Assembly: GCA_016934675.1 (NCBI GenBank) | Contig: JAFGSJ010000060.1 | Span: 1-64,000 of the forward strand | From: a bacterium | GTDB lineage: Bacteria > CSSED10-310 > JAFGSJ01 | Length of the DNA: 64,000 nt | Reading direction: 5' to 3' | Notes under the pieces: model-generated | Databases searched by the model: none | Seen by the model: only the letters and a program-made list of their open reading frames with translations | Told to the model about the DNA's origin: nothing | Program-made: the position numbers and the translations under genes | Shown here: positions 44,759 to 53,458 of the stretch, in pieces | How the letters are laid out: every line of letters begins with the position of its first letter | Position numbering within the stretch: position 1 is the stretch's first letter

Positions 44759-44899
44759 ATGAAAGATACCTGCCACCTTTACACAGACCTGGCATGGCTA
44801 TGGCTGATGTGGGGCGATGCGGCCACAGAGTACGTCCACTACTGCCAACATGTCACCGGCCTGATTCGACAGTTTACCAAACAGCAGATCAGCTTCTGA
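44759..44899 (+). pseudogene. Truncated methyltransferase N-terminal fragment
   Basis: A 46-codon ORF, MKDTCHLYTDLAWLWLMWGD onwards, ending FTKQQISF. The opening (HLYTDLAWLW...GD.ATEY...C.HV) resembles the first 45 residues of full-length small-molecule SAM methyltransferases, as I remember the family, where the SAM-binding motif would follow directly. Here a stop codon falls just before that motif and nothing like motif I appears downstream. It has a GAGGAG ribosome site at 44742-44747. I read it as the remnant of a gene cut off by deletion; a genuine small protein is the alternative. Confidence 0.55.
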
Positions 44900-44917
44900 T
44901 CCGTTCGATTTTTAAAG

Positions 44918-44946
44918 TTGACTTCGAAAAGACAGCCTGATAGAAT
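44918..44946 (+). promoter_or_regulatory. Promoter B of a near-identical promoter pair
   Basis: TTGACT (44918-44923), 17-nt spacer, TAGAAT (44941-44946). It lies ahead of the PsiE-like gene. The spacer CGAAAAGACAGCCTG differs at only two places from CGAAAAAACTGCCTG in the promoter at 43882, about 1 kb upstream. Confidence 0.7.
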
Positions 44947-45059
44947 AAGTTCCACGCAAAAGCTCTGAACAGTGTCTTATGGGATGATTGAAACCATTAT
45001 CTGGTCGGTATTGGGATGTGCCGGGATCAGGATTTTTTCCGCGTAAAAAGGGCTACACA

Positions 45060-45563
45060 ATGCTGAATCTACTGAAGAAGTTCGAACGGTTACTCATTCA
45101 AATCCTCATGATCATGATGGCGTTCGTGCTCTTATTGGCGACCATCGATCTCGGATGGGCGATCTTCAAAGATATTACGGAATCGCCGTACTTGGTCATT
45201 GACATCGATCAATTACTTGAACTGTTCGGGCTATTCATGCTAGTGATCATTGGCATCGAATTGCTCGAAACGATTATGAAGACCTATCTTGCTCAAGGCA
45301 TAGCCCACTATGAAGTCGTCCTTTCAGTGGCGATCATCGCCATCGCCAGAAAGGTCATCATCCTGGACATCAAGGAAACAAGCAGCATTTCCCTCCTGGG
45401 AATTGCGGCAATCATAATAGCATTAACTGTCGGTTTCTTTTTCATGAAGAAGGCTGCGGCCCGCCCGCCCGCTCCTGACCAATCCGAGGGCCAGGATAAT
45501 GCATCATCGCCTAACAAGGCCGTGCAAAAGACACAGGTTGATACCGATTTCCCTGACGCATGA
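45060..45563 (+). CDS. PsiE-like small membrane protein
   Basis: Four hydrophobic helices in 167 residues (about 12-35, 50-75, 85-105, 112-132), with the conserved look of the phosphate-starvation-inducible PsiE family: LLELFGLFMLVIIGIELLETI, YEVVLSVAIIAIARKVIILD. The end (about 133-167) is a polar, Pro/Ser/Gln-rich tail facing the cytosol. Function of PsiE proteins is unknown. The ATG at 45060 follows AAAAAGGG; an in-frame ATG at 44988 would add 24 unlikely residues. The P-type ATPase gene begins 25 nt after its stop, so the two probably form one transcript from the promoter at 44918. Confidence 0.75.
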   Translation: MLNLLKKFERLLIQILMIMMAFVLLLATIDLGWAIFKDITESPYLVIDIDQLLELFGLFMLVIIGIELLETIMKTYLAQGIAHYEVVLSVAIIAIARKVIILDIKETSSISLLGIAAIIIALTVGFFFMKKAAARPPAPDQSEGQDNASSPNKAVQKTQVDTDFPDA

Positions 45564-45588
45564 CATCTGAAGCCACGTGGGACAAGCA

Positions 45589-48357
45589 ATGATTGAGTCG
45601 GTCAATACACCATGGGCATTGACCCCCGAGCAGGCACTCGATGTTGCGATGGCGAGTCGCAACGGTTTGGATCAGTCATCTGCAGCACAAAGGCTTGCAG
45701 ACCACGGGCGAAATGTGCTCACAGCAGAGGATCGTGAGCCTTGGTATGTAATCCTGCTGCAGCAGTTCACCAATCCACTGGTCTATATGTTGATCGGGGC
45801 AGCGGGCGTGAAGGCCTATTTCAAGGGGGCGACTGACGCTATCGTGATCGGCGTCGTGCTCCTCTTCATGGCCCTCGTCGGGTTCGTGCAGGAGATGAAG
45901 GCAAAGAAGGCCATGGCCGCCCTGCTCAGCTTGAGTGCACCCAAGGCCAAGGTCCGCCGAAGCGGTACGACGCGGTTGGTGGATGCAGCAGAAGTTGTGC
46001 TAGGCGACCTCCTGATTCTCGATGCCGGCGATCGTATCGTCGCGGACGCACGGCTGATCGAAGCGGTCAATCTCAGAATCAACGAGTCGACTTTCACCGG
46101 TGAATCACTCCCGGTAGAAAAGGATATCCGGGTCCTGCCGCCCGATGCGCCGATTCACGACCGCCGGAACATGGCCTTCATGGGAACAACGGTCACTCGA
46201 GGTCGGGCCGTGGCCCTAGTCACTGCCACCGGGATGCGTACTGAAATCGGCCGCATCGCCCAGGCGGTGGCGAGCACGGGCAAGGACAAGACCCCTTTAC
46301 AGCAGAGCATCGAGAAACTCGGACATGCACTCATCTGGGTGGTCGTGGGTGCCTGTACCATGCTGGCTGTGGCAGCTCTGCTGCAGGGCATGAGCTGGAT
46401 GGATGTGATGCTGCTGGCCGTAGCGGCAGCCGTCTCCGGGATCCCGGAAGGCCTGCCGGCAGCCGTGACGGTCGTTCTGTCCATCTGTGTCAACGGTTTG
46501 GCTAAGCGAAATGTCCTCATTCGAAAACTAGCCGCTGTCGAAACCCTCGGAACCGCAACCGTGATATGTTCGGACAAGACGGGTACACTGACCCTGAATC
46601 AGATGACCGTACGTGGAATCTGGACGGGAAGACGACATCTGACAGTCACCGGTAGTGGTTACGAACCGCTCGGTGAGTTTCTGCAAGATAACATCCGCGT
46701 TGAGCCGAGCGACGATACGGCCCTTTTGTACACCTTGCGTGGTGCATGTCTCTGCAACGATGCTATTCTGAGTACGACTGACACAGGACACCAGATTCTG
46801 GGTGATCCCACCGAGGGGGCCCTCCTCGCGGCGTCGGGAAAAGCCGGGCTCGGCAAGAAGGAATTAGAGGCGAGCCATCCCCGTCTGGGAGAAATCCCTT
46901 TCGAGAGCGAACAGCAGTTTATGGCCACGCTGCATGCCGAGGACGACCAGCGTGTGGCCTATGTCAAGGGCTCATTGGAGCGGCTCCTGCCGATGTGTGC
47001 TCATCTGCGGACCTCAGACGGCGATCTTGAAATGGATGCAGCGGCCCGCCAGGAGGTGATCGAGGCCAACGAGTTCCTGGCTGCACAAGCATTTCGTGTG
47101 TTGGCTGTCGCCGTTGCACCCTATCCCGTAACGCTCGGGCGACTCGAAACCTCGCATCTGCCGGGCCGCCTGGTCCTGTTGGGACTCGTGGGTATGCTCG
47201 ATCCACCGCGAGATGAGGCCCGCAGCGCTATTCAGGATTGCAAGCGGGCCGGGATACGGGTGGCCATGATCACCGGCGACAACCCGAAGACGGCTGCGGC
47301 AATCGCCACCGCACTCGGGATCAGTGAAGCGGGCGAAACGGCGACGATCGGCAGAGAAATCGAGGCGATGGATGATGATCAGTTGCTCGCGACATGCCGC
47401 GTTCAGAACGTCTACGCCCGAATCGAGCCCCTTCACAAACTGAGAATTGTCCAGGCGTTCAAACGAGACGGGCACGTCACAGCCATGACCGGAGATGGAG
47501 TGAACGATGCCCCTGCGCTGGAAGCCGCGGGAATCGGCATCGCGATGGGGATCACCGGGACCGACGTCGCCAAGGAGGCCGCCGATATGGTGCTTGCGGA
47601 CGATAACTTCGCCTCGATCGTGGCCGCGATCGAGGAAGGCCGTATCGTTTTCAACCGCCTGCGAAACGTGACTTTTTTCCTGCTGATGACCTGCACAGGT
47701 GAACTCGCGACCCTCTTTCTGAGCGTGGCGCTCTATGGGGAGTCCCCGCTCGAACCGATCCAGATACTGTGGATTAACCTCGTCAACGGCGCCCTCGTGG
47801 CCATTCCGCTCGGACTGGAGCCAGGCAGCGGCGATGAGTTGTCTCAACCGCCTCGTGACAGCAGTGTCGGTCTGCTCTACCCCGGCATGCTCTTGCGAAT
47901 TGCCTTTTCAGGTCTCTTCATGGCCCTGCCTGTGACCTGGATATTCCATCATGCCCCTCTGCCCGAACTGCCGGATGAAGCAACCGCGCATGCACTGCGC
48001 CAGACCATTGCGTTCACCGGTATCGTGGTGTTCGAGTTGCTTTTTGCCTTTCAAGCCCGTTCTGCCGAGAAGGGCATACTCAAGCTTGGCCTGTTCCGCA
48101 ATCGAGCGATGTTCCTTTCCATGACCGTCGGGCTGGGTTTGCAGATGCTGGTGGTCTACCTGCCCATCGCCAACCGCGTGTTCCATACCCTGCCTCTCCC
48201 AATCGTTGACTGGAGCTGGGTTGTGCTGCCTGCCTTCGTGGTGGTCACGCTTGAAGCTCTCCGCAAGCTGATGGCCCCGCACCTGTTTGCAGCGGGTCAA
48301 TGGAAACCGCTCCGCATGCGGGAGCTGTTCGGAAAGCGAACCGTGACCACAGCGTAA
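45589..48357 (+). CDS. P2-type cation-transporting ATPase (Ca2+/Na+-ATPase-like)
   Basis: ATP-driven cation pump of about 922 residues. N-terminal cation ATPase domain (about 1-65), actuator FTGESLPVEK, TM4 GIPEGLPAAVTVVLS, phosphorylation site SDKTGTLTLNQM (near 46571), nucleotide-domain VAYVKGSLERLL, hinge MTGDGVNDAPAL, then six C-terminal helices. PEGL in TM4 is the mark of P2 ATPases. In TM6, where Ca2+ pumps have NLVTDG with an Asp ligand, this protein has INLVNGALVAIPLG, so the ion specificity may differ from Ca2+. The ATG at 45589 is preferred to a GTG at 45577. It follows the PsiE-like gene and ends 80 nt before a strong terminator. Confidence 0.88.
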   Translation: MIESVNTPWALTPEQALDVAMASRNGLDQSSAAQRLADHGRNVLTAEDREPWYVILLQQFTNPLVYMLIGAAGVKAYFKGATDAIVIGVVLLFMALVGFVQEMKAKKAMAALLSLSAPKAKVRRSGTTRLVDAAEVVLGDLLILDAGDRIVADARLIEAVNLRINESTFTGESLPVEKDIRVLPPDAPIHDRRNMAFMGTTVTRGRAVALVTATGMRTEIGRIAQAVASTGKDKTPLQQSIEKLGHALIWVVVGACTMLAVAALLQGMSWMDVMLLAVAAAVSGIPEGLPAAVTVVLSICVNGLAKRNVLIRKLAAVETLGTATVICSDKTGTLTLNQMTVRGIWTGRRHLTVTGSGYEPLGEFLQDNIRVEPSDDTALLYTLRGACLCNDAILSTTDTGHQILGDPTEGALLAASGKAGLGKKELEASHPRLGEIPFESEQQFMATLHAEDDQRVAYVKGSLERLLPMCAHLRTSDGDLEMDAAARQEVIEANEFLAAQAFRVLAVAVAPYPVTLGRLETSHLPGRLVLLGLVGMLDPPRDEARSAIQDCKRAGIRVAMITGDNPKTAAAIATALGISEAGETATIGREIEAMDDDQLLATCRVQNVYARIEPLHKLRIVQAFKRDGHVTAMTGDGVNDAPALEAAGIGIAMGITGTDVAKEAADMVLADDNFASIVAAIEEGRIVFNRLRNVTFFLLMTCTGELATLFLSVALYGESPLEPIQILWINLVNGALVAIPLGLEPGSGDELSQPPRDSSVGLLYPGMLLRIAFSGLFMALPVTWIFHHAPLPELPDEATAHALRQTIAFTGIVVFELLFAFQARSAEKGILKLGLFRNRAMFLSMTVGLGLQMLVVYLPIANRVFHTLPLPIVDWSWVVLPAFVVVTLEALRKLMAPHLFAAGQWKPLRMRELFGKRTVTTA

Positions 48358-48726
48358 GCAGAACGATGAGGACGAATGCCAACAATCGCGTTCATGTGAG
48401 GCGGGCAGGCCTGAACGGGAACAGGCAACAATAAGCTTAGGCCTGGGGGCCTTTTTTTCACCTCTACGTTCATCAACATCATCCACAGATAACACGGGTC
48501 CATGCTGATCGGACACAATCCCTTTCTGTTTCCGGACAAGATGGAATTTATCACCGGTTTGTTCAATCTTCGGACCGCAGCCTGCTGTCTGATGATCAAT
48601 CATCCCTTTCATTTTGTTCTTGAAGATTTTTAACACGGTCGCTAATATTGAACTCATGATAGATCAAGCGTTTATTTTGCCGGAAGTGTATTTTTTAAGA
48701 ACGAGTAGTCTAAGGAGAAAAGACAG
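48358..48726. other. Intergenic stretch between the ATPase and GlmS-like genes
   Basis: 369 nt without a supported gene. It holds the intrinsic terminator at 48439-48458. I looked for the glmS ribozyme core in front of the GlmS-like gene and did not find it. A purine-rich ribosome site (AAGGAGAAA) sits just before the ATG at 48727. A minus-strand ORF crosses the region but mirrors the ATPase gene and is not coding in my view. Confidence 0.7.
48439..48458 (+). terminator. Intrinsic terminator after the P-type ATPase
   Basis: Stem AGGCC (48439-48443) and GGCCT (48448-48452) with loop TGGG, running into seven T (48452-48458). It is the clearest intrinsic terminator in the window and closes the PsiE/ATPase transcript. 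Confidence 0.82.
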
Positions 48727-50544
48727 ATGTGTGGCATATTTGGTATCATGTACGCTGAGGACAGGTCGGACCTCGGAACGGTTCTGACCAAAGCGGCGGA
48801 ATGCCTGACCTATCGAGGCTATGACTCGGTCGGAGCCGTAGCTGTGACCCGTCAGGGACAGGCCGATTTACGCAAGGATGTCGGAAAAATTGAAGATGTC
48901 GCCGCTCGACTTAAATTCCATGAACTCGAGGGCAACAGAGGCATTGCCCAACTCCGCTGGGCAACTTTCGGCGTGCCTGCCCAGAGAAATGCCCAACCGC
49001 ATTTTGACACACATCATCGCCTGGTCGGGGCCCACAACGGCAACGTGATCAATACGGTCCAATTGATCCGGGACCTCTCAGCCAAGGGACATATCTTCAG
49101 GGGTGAAAATGATGGCGAAGTAGTGGTCCATGCCCTCGAAGAATCCTATAATAAACATGGCGATCTCGACCGAGCCGTCCGCGAAGCACGCCTTCTGCTC
49201 AAAGGCGATTACGCCTTCATCATTACCGCCCTCGATGGTGACCGATTATTCGCGGCTAAAATGGGCAGCTCGCTCTATCTCGGAGTTGGGCCTGACTTCA
49301 TCCTGGTTTCGTCGGACCTCCCCTCGATTTTGTGGTTGACCAACCGGATCGTTACCCTCAATGATGGTGAATACGTCGAATTCAACCAGGAACACTATGA
49401 AATACGCTCGATCGAAACCGGCTCCAAAATTGAACGACTGCCCATCGAGTCGAAATTGTCGCCGGATTCTGCTTCAAAAGGAGATTACGCCTTTTTCATG
49501 CAGAAGGAAATTCATGAACAACCGGATCGCTGTCAGGCTTTACTCGATTTTTTGGCAGCCTCAGAAGAAGTCCGGCCCTTTGCCGAAGAACTGGCGGCTT
49601 CGAAGCGGACTTATATCATCGGATCGGGCTCGTCATACAACGCCTGCGTGATCGGCTCATATTATCTGAACAGAATCGGAGCCTGCTCGACCTACCCCGT
49701 CGTGGCCAGCGCTTTCAGCGAGCATTTCGGTGAAAGTATCCGCCCCGATGATACCTGTGTACTCATATCACAATCCGGTGAAACCAAGGACCTGATCAAT
49801 GTGCTCAACCTCCTGACCAAAAGGGGCCTGGCCAACAATGTCCTGGGCGTAGTCAATGTCCTGGGTTCCACCCTGATGATGCGTTCGCGGCGCTACCTGC
49901 CACTTCTCTCGAACCTCGAAATCGCCGTAGCGGCGACCAAAACTTTTACTAACCAGATCGTCCTGTTTCTGGCCTTGGCCATCGAGGTGGCTAAAATGAA
50001 AGGACGGGCAGGCACCCTGATCAAAATCCTGCAGAAGACTCCGCGGGCTATTGCCGACACGATTGCGGGCATGGAAGGTGCGGCTGCCGAATTAGGCTCA
50101 CGGTATCGGGACTGCAATGATATGTATACCCTTGGTTACAGCCTGACCTATGGTTCTGCTCTGGAAGCCGCCCAGAAAATAAAGGAAATTTCCTATGCTC
50201 ATTGTGAGGGGATGTACTCGGCTGAATTTAAGCATGGTCCGCTGGCAATCATAACGGAAGGTTACCCCGTTTTTTATTTATCGACCCTCGAGGACCGGCA
50301 GATGATGCTTTCCCACATTAATGAGGTCACCTGTCGTCAGGGTACGGCTTTGACCGTATCGCCTCCCTCGGAGGAATTGGAGAAGAGTTCGAGTGTTTTT
50401 TTACCTCTGCCGCATGCGGATCAGATTTTGGTGCCGGTCCTGTCGGTTGTTTTCATGCAGCTTTTTGCCTATCACTTGACGGTTGAAAAGGGTTTCGATC
50501 CGGATTATCCCAGGAACTGTTCAAAAACGATCACGGTTGATTGA
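48727..50544 (+). CDS. GlmS-like glutamine amidotransferase / sugar isomerase (divergent)
   Basis: Full two-part GlmS layout in 605 residues. The N-terminal glutaminase begins MCGIFGIMY with Cys as the nucleophile once Met is removed, with YRGYDSVG and LRWATFG after it. Two SIS domains follow (IIGSGSSYNACVIGSYY, VLISQSGETKDLINV, then GYSLTYGSALEAAQKIKEISY), ending YPRNCSKTITVD, the PRNLAKSVTVE tail of GlmS. It should make glucosamine 6-phosphate or a related amino sugar from glutamine. Several usually fixed motifs differ: ENDGEVVVH instead of SETDTEVI, and GSGSSYNA for CGTSYHA. It may therefore be a paralogue with another sugar substrate. It stands alone behind a strong ribosome site. Confidence 0.8.
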   Translation: MCGIFGIMYAEDRSDLGTVLTKAAECLTYRGYDSVGAVAVTRQGQADLRKDVGKIEDVAARLKFHELEGNRGIAQLRWATFGVPAQRNAQPHFDTHHRLVGAHNGNVINTVQLIRDLSAKGHIFRGENDGEVVVHALEESYNKHGDLDRAVREARLLLKGDYAFIITALDGDRLFAAKMGSSLYLGVGPDFILVSSDLPSILWLTNRIVTLNDGEYVEFNQEHYEIRSIETGSKIERLPIESKLSPDSASKGDYAFFMQKEIHEQPDRCQALLDFLAASEEVRPFAEELAASKRTYIIGSGSSYNACVIGSYYLNRIGACSTYPVVASAFSEHFGESIRPDDTCVLISQSGETKDLINVLNLLTKRGLANNVLGVVNVLGSTLMMRSRRYLPLLSNLEIAVAATKTFTNQIVLFLALAIEVAKMKGRAGTLIKILQKTPRAIADTIAGMEGAAAELGSRYRDCNDMYTLGYSLTYGSALEAAQKIKEISYAHCEGMYSAEFKHGPLAIITEGYPVFYLSTLEDRQMMLSHINEVTCRQGTALTVSPPSEELEKSSSVFLPLPHADQILVPVLSVVFMQLFAYHLTVEKGFDPDYPRNCSKTITVD

Positions 50545-50706
50545 GTTTTGTAAACCATTGTGCGCGCTGCTGACGAGTTTTCTTGGTTCTGAATGTCTTA
50601 CAATTGAACACGTAAGACTGGCAGATTATGGAATATTGTTTTACAATAGAAGAGTAAGGCATTCGTTACTCGTTATTTTCGACCAACAGGAAGCGGACAG
50701 ACAAGA

Positions 50707-52338
50707 ATGGTTTCAGCAAAAAAAATCTCTTTTGAGGCACGTAATGCCATAAAAGCATTCGTGGCCTGCGAGATCAATCAGGACGATCAGACGGGACCCG
50801 ATTCAACTCTGCTTGATAGTGAGTTGCAACAAACCTTTCAGGGCATGTATGACAATCACGAGGTTTGGGAGGTCGATCGTCGGCTCGAACTCATTCTGGA
50901 TTTTTTGGCAAGCGTGTCCGCGTCTGCAGATGACATCGTTGCGTTTCGTCAGTACACCCAGAAGCAGATTCATGGTTATATCCGCAAGATGTGCGATTGT
51001 AATGAAGAAGAGTTGACCGAGTTAAAAATGAAACCCGGTCATCTTCAGGACACACTGGAAGATCGCGTGACTGATCGGCGTTTGCGCATCATTCAGAATT
51101 ATCTGGCCATTATCAATCGCCTCGACCAGCTTTATCCACCCTATGTCAGCGATCGGGAAACTGTGCCGGTAAAGGTTCAGGATACTGTCCAAGCCGAACC
51201 GGGACAGATCGTGCAACCCTGTATACAACCTGAAATTGAATCAGTTTATATTCCCCCTGTCCGACCGAAACAGGGACCAATCGGGCTACATCCAATTCTC
51301 AAATGGGGATTGGCTGTCATTATTCCCATTGGAGTAGGCATCATTGGGCTGGGTGTCATGCCCAAGACGAGCGAACAGGCCAGTCTTCATAATGACAGAC
51401 CCGATACGCTTGCATCGGTTTCGACCTCCAGCAAGCTCGATTATAGTCAGAAACGTATTATTCCCACTCCCGGTCAAAACGTCATACTTCAGAAAGAATC
51501 TGGCCTTGATCCCAAGCTGCACCCTCTCGAATTAACACCCCGAGCAGAGCGGTCCCTCACCCCACAACCCACGCCCCAGATAGTGGTCGAACCGGCTCAA
51601 CCCGCAGAAAAGAGCTCGACTGCGGAACCATTGAGGAGGATCATCGATTCGGACCTGACTCTGCATGCCAATATACCCTTGAATCTGATCAGAGGCAATC
51701 CAGGATACAAGTCGATCTCGCTGACGTTTGACGGGCATTCACAGAGACAGGATACGGTCGCTATCCTCGAAATTCTGGCCCGATATAAGATCACCTGCAC
51801 TTTTTTTCTGACCGGTGGTTTTATCGAAGAGTATCCCGAAGAAACCAAAATGATTGTGGCGGCGGGCCATGAAGTAGGCAACCATCTCTATTCACATCCG
51901 CATTTATACGATATTGACGAGGCGAAATTCAAAACCGAACTGATCAAGGCTGACCAGGCTTTTTACAAGTTGTGTGGCAAGCATATGGCCCCTTATTGGC
52001 GGGCCCCCTATGGTGAATATGTGCCCAAACTGGCGAGAATTGCCCGGGAACTCGGTTTTGTCCACATTCACTGGACCCATGGCACGACTCGCAGACAGAG
52101 CCTGGATACCATCGATTGGGTCGAGGACCCGGACTCGAAGCTTTTTAGTAGCTCAGATGAGATAGTCCGGCACATCCTGAGTTCAGATTATAAGGCAGGC
52201 GGCATTATTCTGTTACATGTCGGGGCTCGAACAATAGACCCACCCTATAAGAAATTCCCCGATCTCATCCAGGGGCTACGCGATCAGGGCTACAGCATCA
52301 TCCCAATCACCGAGATGCTGAAGCAATTGAAATCGTGA
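50707..52338 (+). CDS. Membrane-anchored NodB-type polysaccharide deacetylase
   Basis: Three parts: a cytosolic helical N-terminus (about 1-145), a single membrane helix (about 198-217), a Pro/Gln-rich periplasmic linker (about 220-310) and a NodB deacetylase domain (about 333-540). NodB motifs: SLTFDG (D342; one Asp where many have TFDD, as in the TFDG subgroup), metal-binding H393 and H397 in NHLYSHPH, YWRAPYGEY (R432) and GGIILLHVG. It probably removes N-acetyl groups from peptidoglycan or an exopolysaccharide at the outer face of the inner membrane. The N-terminal domain is not one I recognise. The ATG at 50707 has only a weak ribosome site. Confidence 0.82.
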   Translation: MVSAKKISFEARNAIKAFVACEINQDDQTGPDSTLLDSELQQTFQGMYDNHEVWEVDRRLELILDFLASVSASADDIVAFRQYTQKQIHGYIRKMCDCNEEELTELKMKPGHLQDTLEDRVTDRRLRIIQNYLAIINRLDQLYPPYVSDRETVPVKVQDTVQAEPGQIVQPCIQPEIESVYIPPVRPKQGPIGLHPILKWGLAVIIPIGVGIIGLGVMPKTSEQASLHNDRPDTLASVSTSSKLDYSQKRIIPTPGQNVILQKESGLDPKLHPLELTPRAERSLTPQPTPQIVVEPAQPAEKSSTAEPLRRIIDSDLTLHANIPLNLIRGNPGYKSISLTFDGHSQRQDTVAILEILARYKITCTFFLTGGFIEEYPEETKMIVAAGHEVGNHLYSHPHLYDIDEAKFKTELIKADQAFYKLCGKHMAPYWRAPYGEYVPKLARIARELGFVHIHWTHGTTRRQSLDTIDWVEDPDSKLFSSSDEIVRHILSSDYKAGGIILLHVGARTIDPPYKKFPDLIQGLRDQGYSIIPITEMLKQLKS

Positions 52339-52344
52339 AGCTGA

Positions 52345-53370
52345 TCAGGCCTGTTTCGGCCATATCCAGACTCCCTCGATGATGGTTTGGCATGAGGGGC
52401 ATTGACCGGGTATTGTGAAGCGGGCCTCGCCTGAAAATTGTGACCGTTCGACCACCATGGCCGAACAGTTGGGACAATGCGTATCCGCCCGCTCAGGAAT
52501 ATTACCCAGATAGATATACTTCAAACCTGCCCGCTGTCCTATTTCACGGGCTTGATACATGCTTTCGAGAGGAGTGGGTTCGGAATCGGTAAAGGTGTAA
52601 TCCGGATGAAAACGGCTGATATGCCAGGGAATTTCCCGGCCTGTATCAGCGATGAATTCTGCAATTTTCGTTAATTCGGGTGTTCCATCATTCTGGCCGG
52701 GCACGAGGAGCGTGGTTATTTCTATCCAGATCTTCAATTGTTTCATCATGCGAATCGTATCCAGGACCGGTTCTAAGGCACCTTTACATATTTTTTTGTA
52801 GAAATCGGGATTGTAACTCTTCAGATCGACATTTGCCGCGTCCAGATAAGGAGCCATTTTTTCCAGAGCAAGCCCGCTCATAAAACCATTGGTCACGAAG
52901 ATATTGGCCAAACCGGCCTTCTGGGCTAAGCAGGCCGTATCGTAAGCATACTCGAAATAGATGGTAGGTTCCGTGTAGGTATACGCGATCGAGGCAGACT
53001 TGGACTTTAGGGCCTCCCGGACAATCTGTTCGGGACTGACAGATGCTGACGATCGCATCATAGAATTGGCAGAGGATGCTTGGGAAATCTGCCAATTCTG
53101 ACAGAACCCGCATTGAAAATTACAGCCCCGGGTAGCGATGGAATATGCACGCGTTCCGGGCAAAAAATGGTGCAGTGGCTTTTTTTCGATCGGATCGACA
53201 TGGGCGGCGATGATCTGCCCATACACGTGCGAATAAAGGACACCATCGATATTCTGTCGCACCTTGCACAGGCCGTACTGTTCCGGTTTCAACAGGCAAT
53301 GATGTGGACAAAGCTGACAGAGGACCAGCCCATCTTTCTTTTTTTCATAAAGCATTGCTTCATGATTCAT
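52345..53370 (-). CDS. AmrS-like radical SAM enzyme (AmmeMemoRadiSam type)
   Basis: Radical SAM protein of the PFL-activase-like group. The N-terminal Cys cluster (C18, C21, C25, C35; LCPHHCLLKPEQYGLCKVR) is followed by the SAM cluster C83, C87, C90 in ATRGCNFQCGFCQNWQ, PEQIVREAL, and GLANIFVTNGFMSG. The end holds a zinc-ribbon-like pair of CPxC motifs (HCPNC, QCPSC). This matches the radical SAM member of the AmmeMemoRadiSam system, whose reaction is unknown. The usual partners, AMMECR1 and Memo, are not in the window. The ATG at 53370 is 7 nt behind GAGAGG; earlier in-frame GTG and ATG codons overlap that site. Confidence 0.82.
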   Translation of the reverse strand: MNHEAMLYEKKKDGLVLCQLCPHHCLLKPEQYGLCKVRQNIDGVLYSHVYGQIIAAHVDPIEKKPLHHFLPGTRAYSIATRGCNFQCGFCQNWQISQASSANSMMRSSASVSPEQIVREALKSKSASIAYTYTEPTIYFEYAYDTACLAQKAGLANIFVTNGFMSGLALEKMAPYLDAANVDLKSYNPDFYKKICKGALEPVLDTIRMMKQLKIWIEITTLLVPGQNDGTPELTKIAEFIADTGREIPWHISRFHPDYTFTDSEPTPLESMYQAREIGQRAGLKYIYLGNIPERADTHCPNCSAMVVERSQFSGEARFTIPGQCPSCQTIIEGVWIWPKQA

Positions 53371-53458
53371 TTCCATACCTCTCACCGTTCAGTCATCGAG
53401 ATTGACCCTGTAGTATCTAAGAACACATGTGGGACATTGACGTGCTCTTTTCAAACAA

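Noticed and set aside
44988-45059. Longer N-terminus for the PsiE-like protein
   Set aside because: The extra 24 residues are not hydrophobic or family-like, and the ATG at 45060 has a better ribosome site.
47908-48657. Minus-strand ORF (249 codons) reaching into the gap before the GlmS-like gene
   Set aside because: Most of it is antisense to the P-type ATPase, and it crosses the clear plus-strand terminator. No domain is recognisable.
48459-48726. glmS ribozyme in front of the GlmS-like gene
   Set aside because: I looked for the conserved catalytic core and found none.
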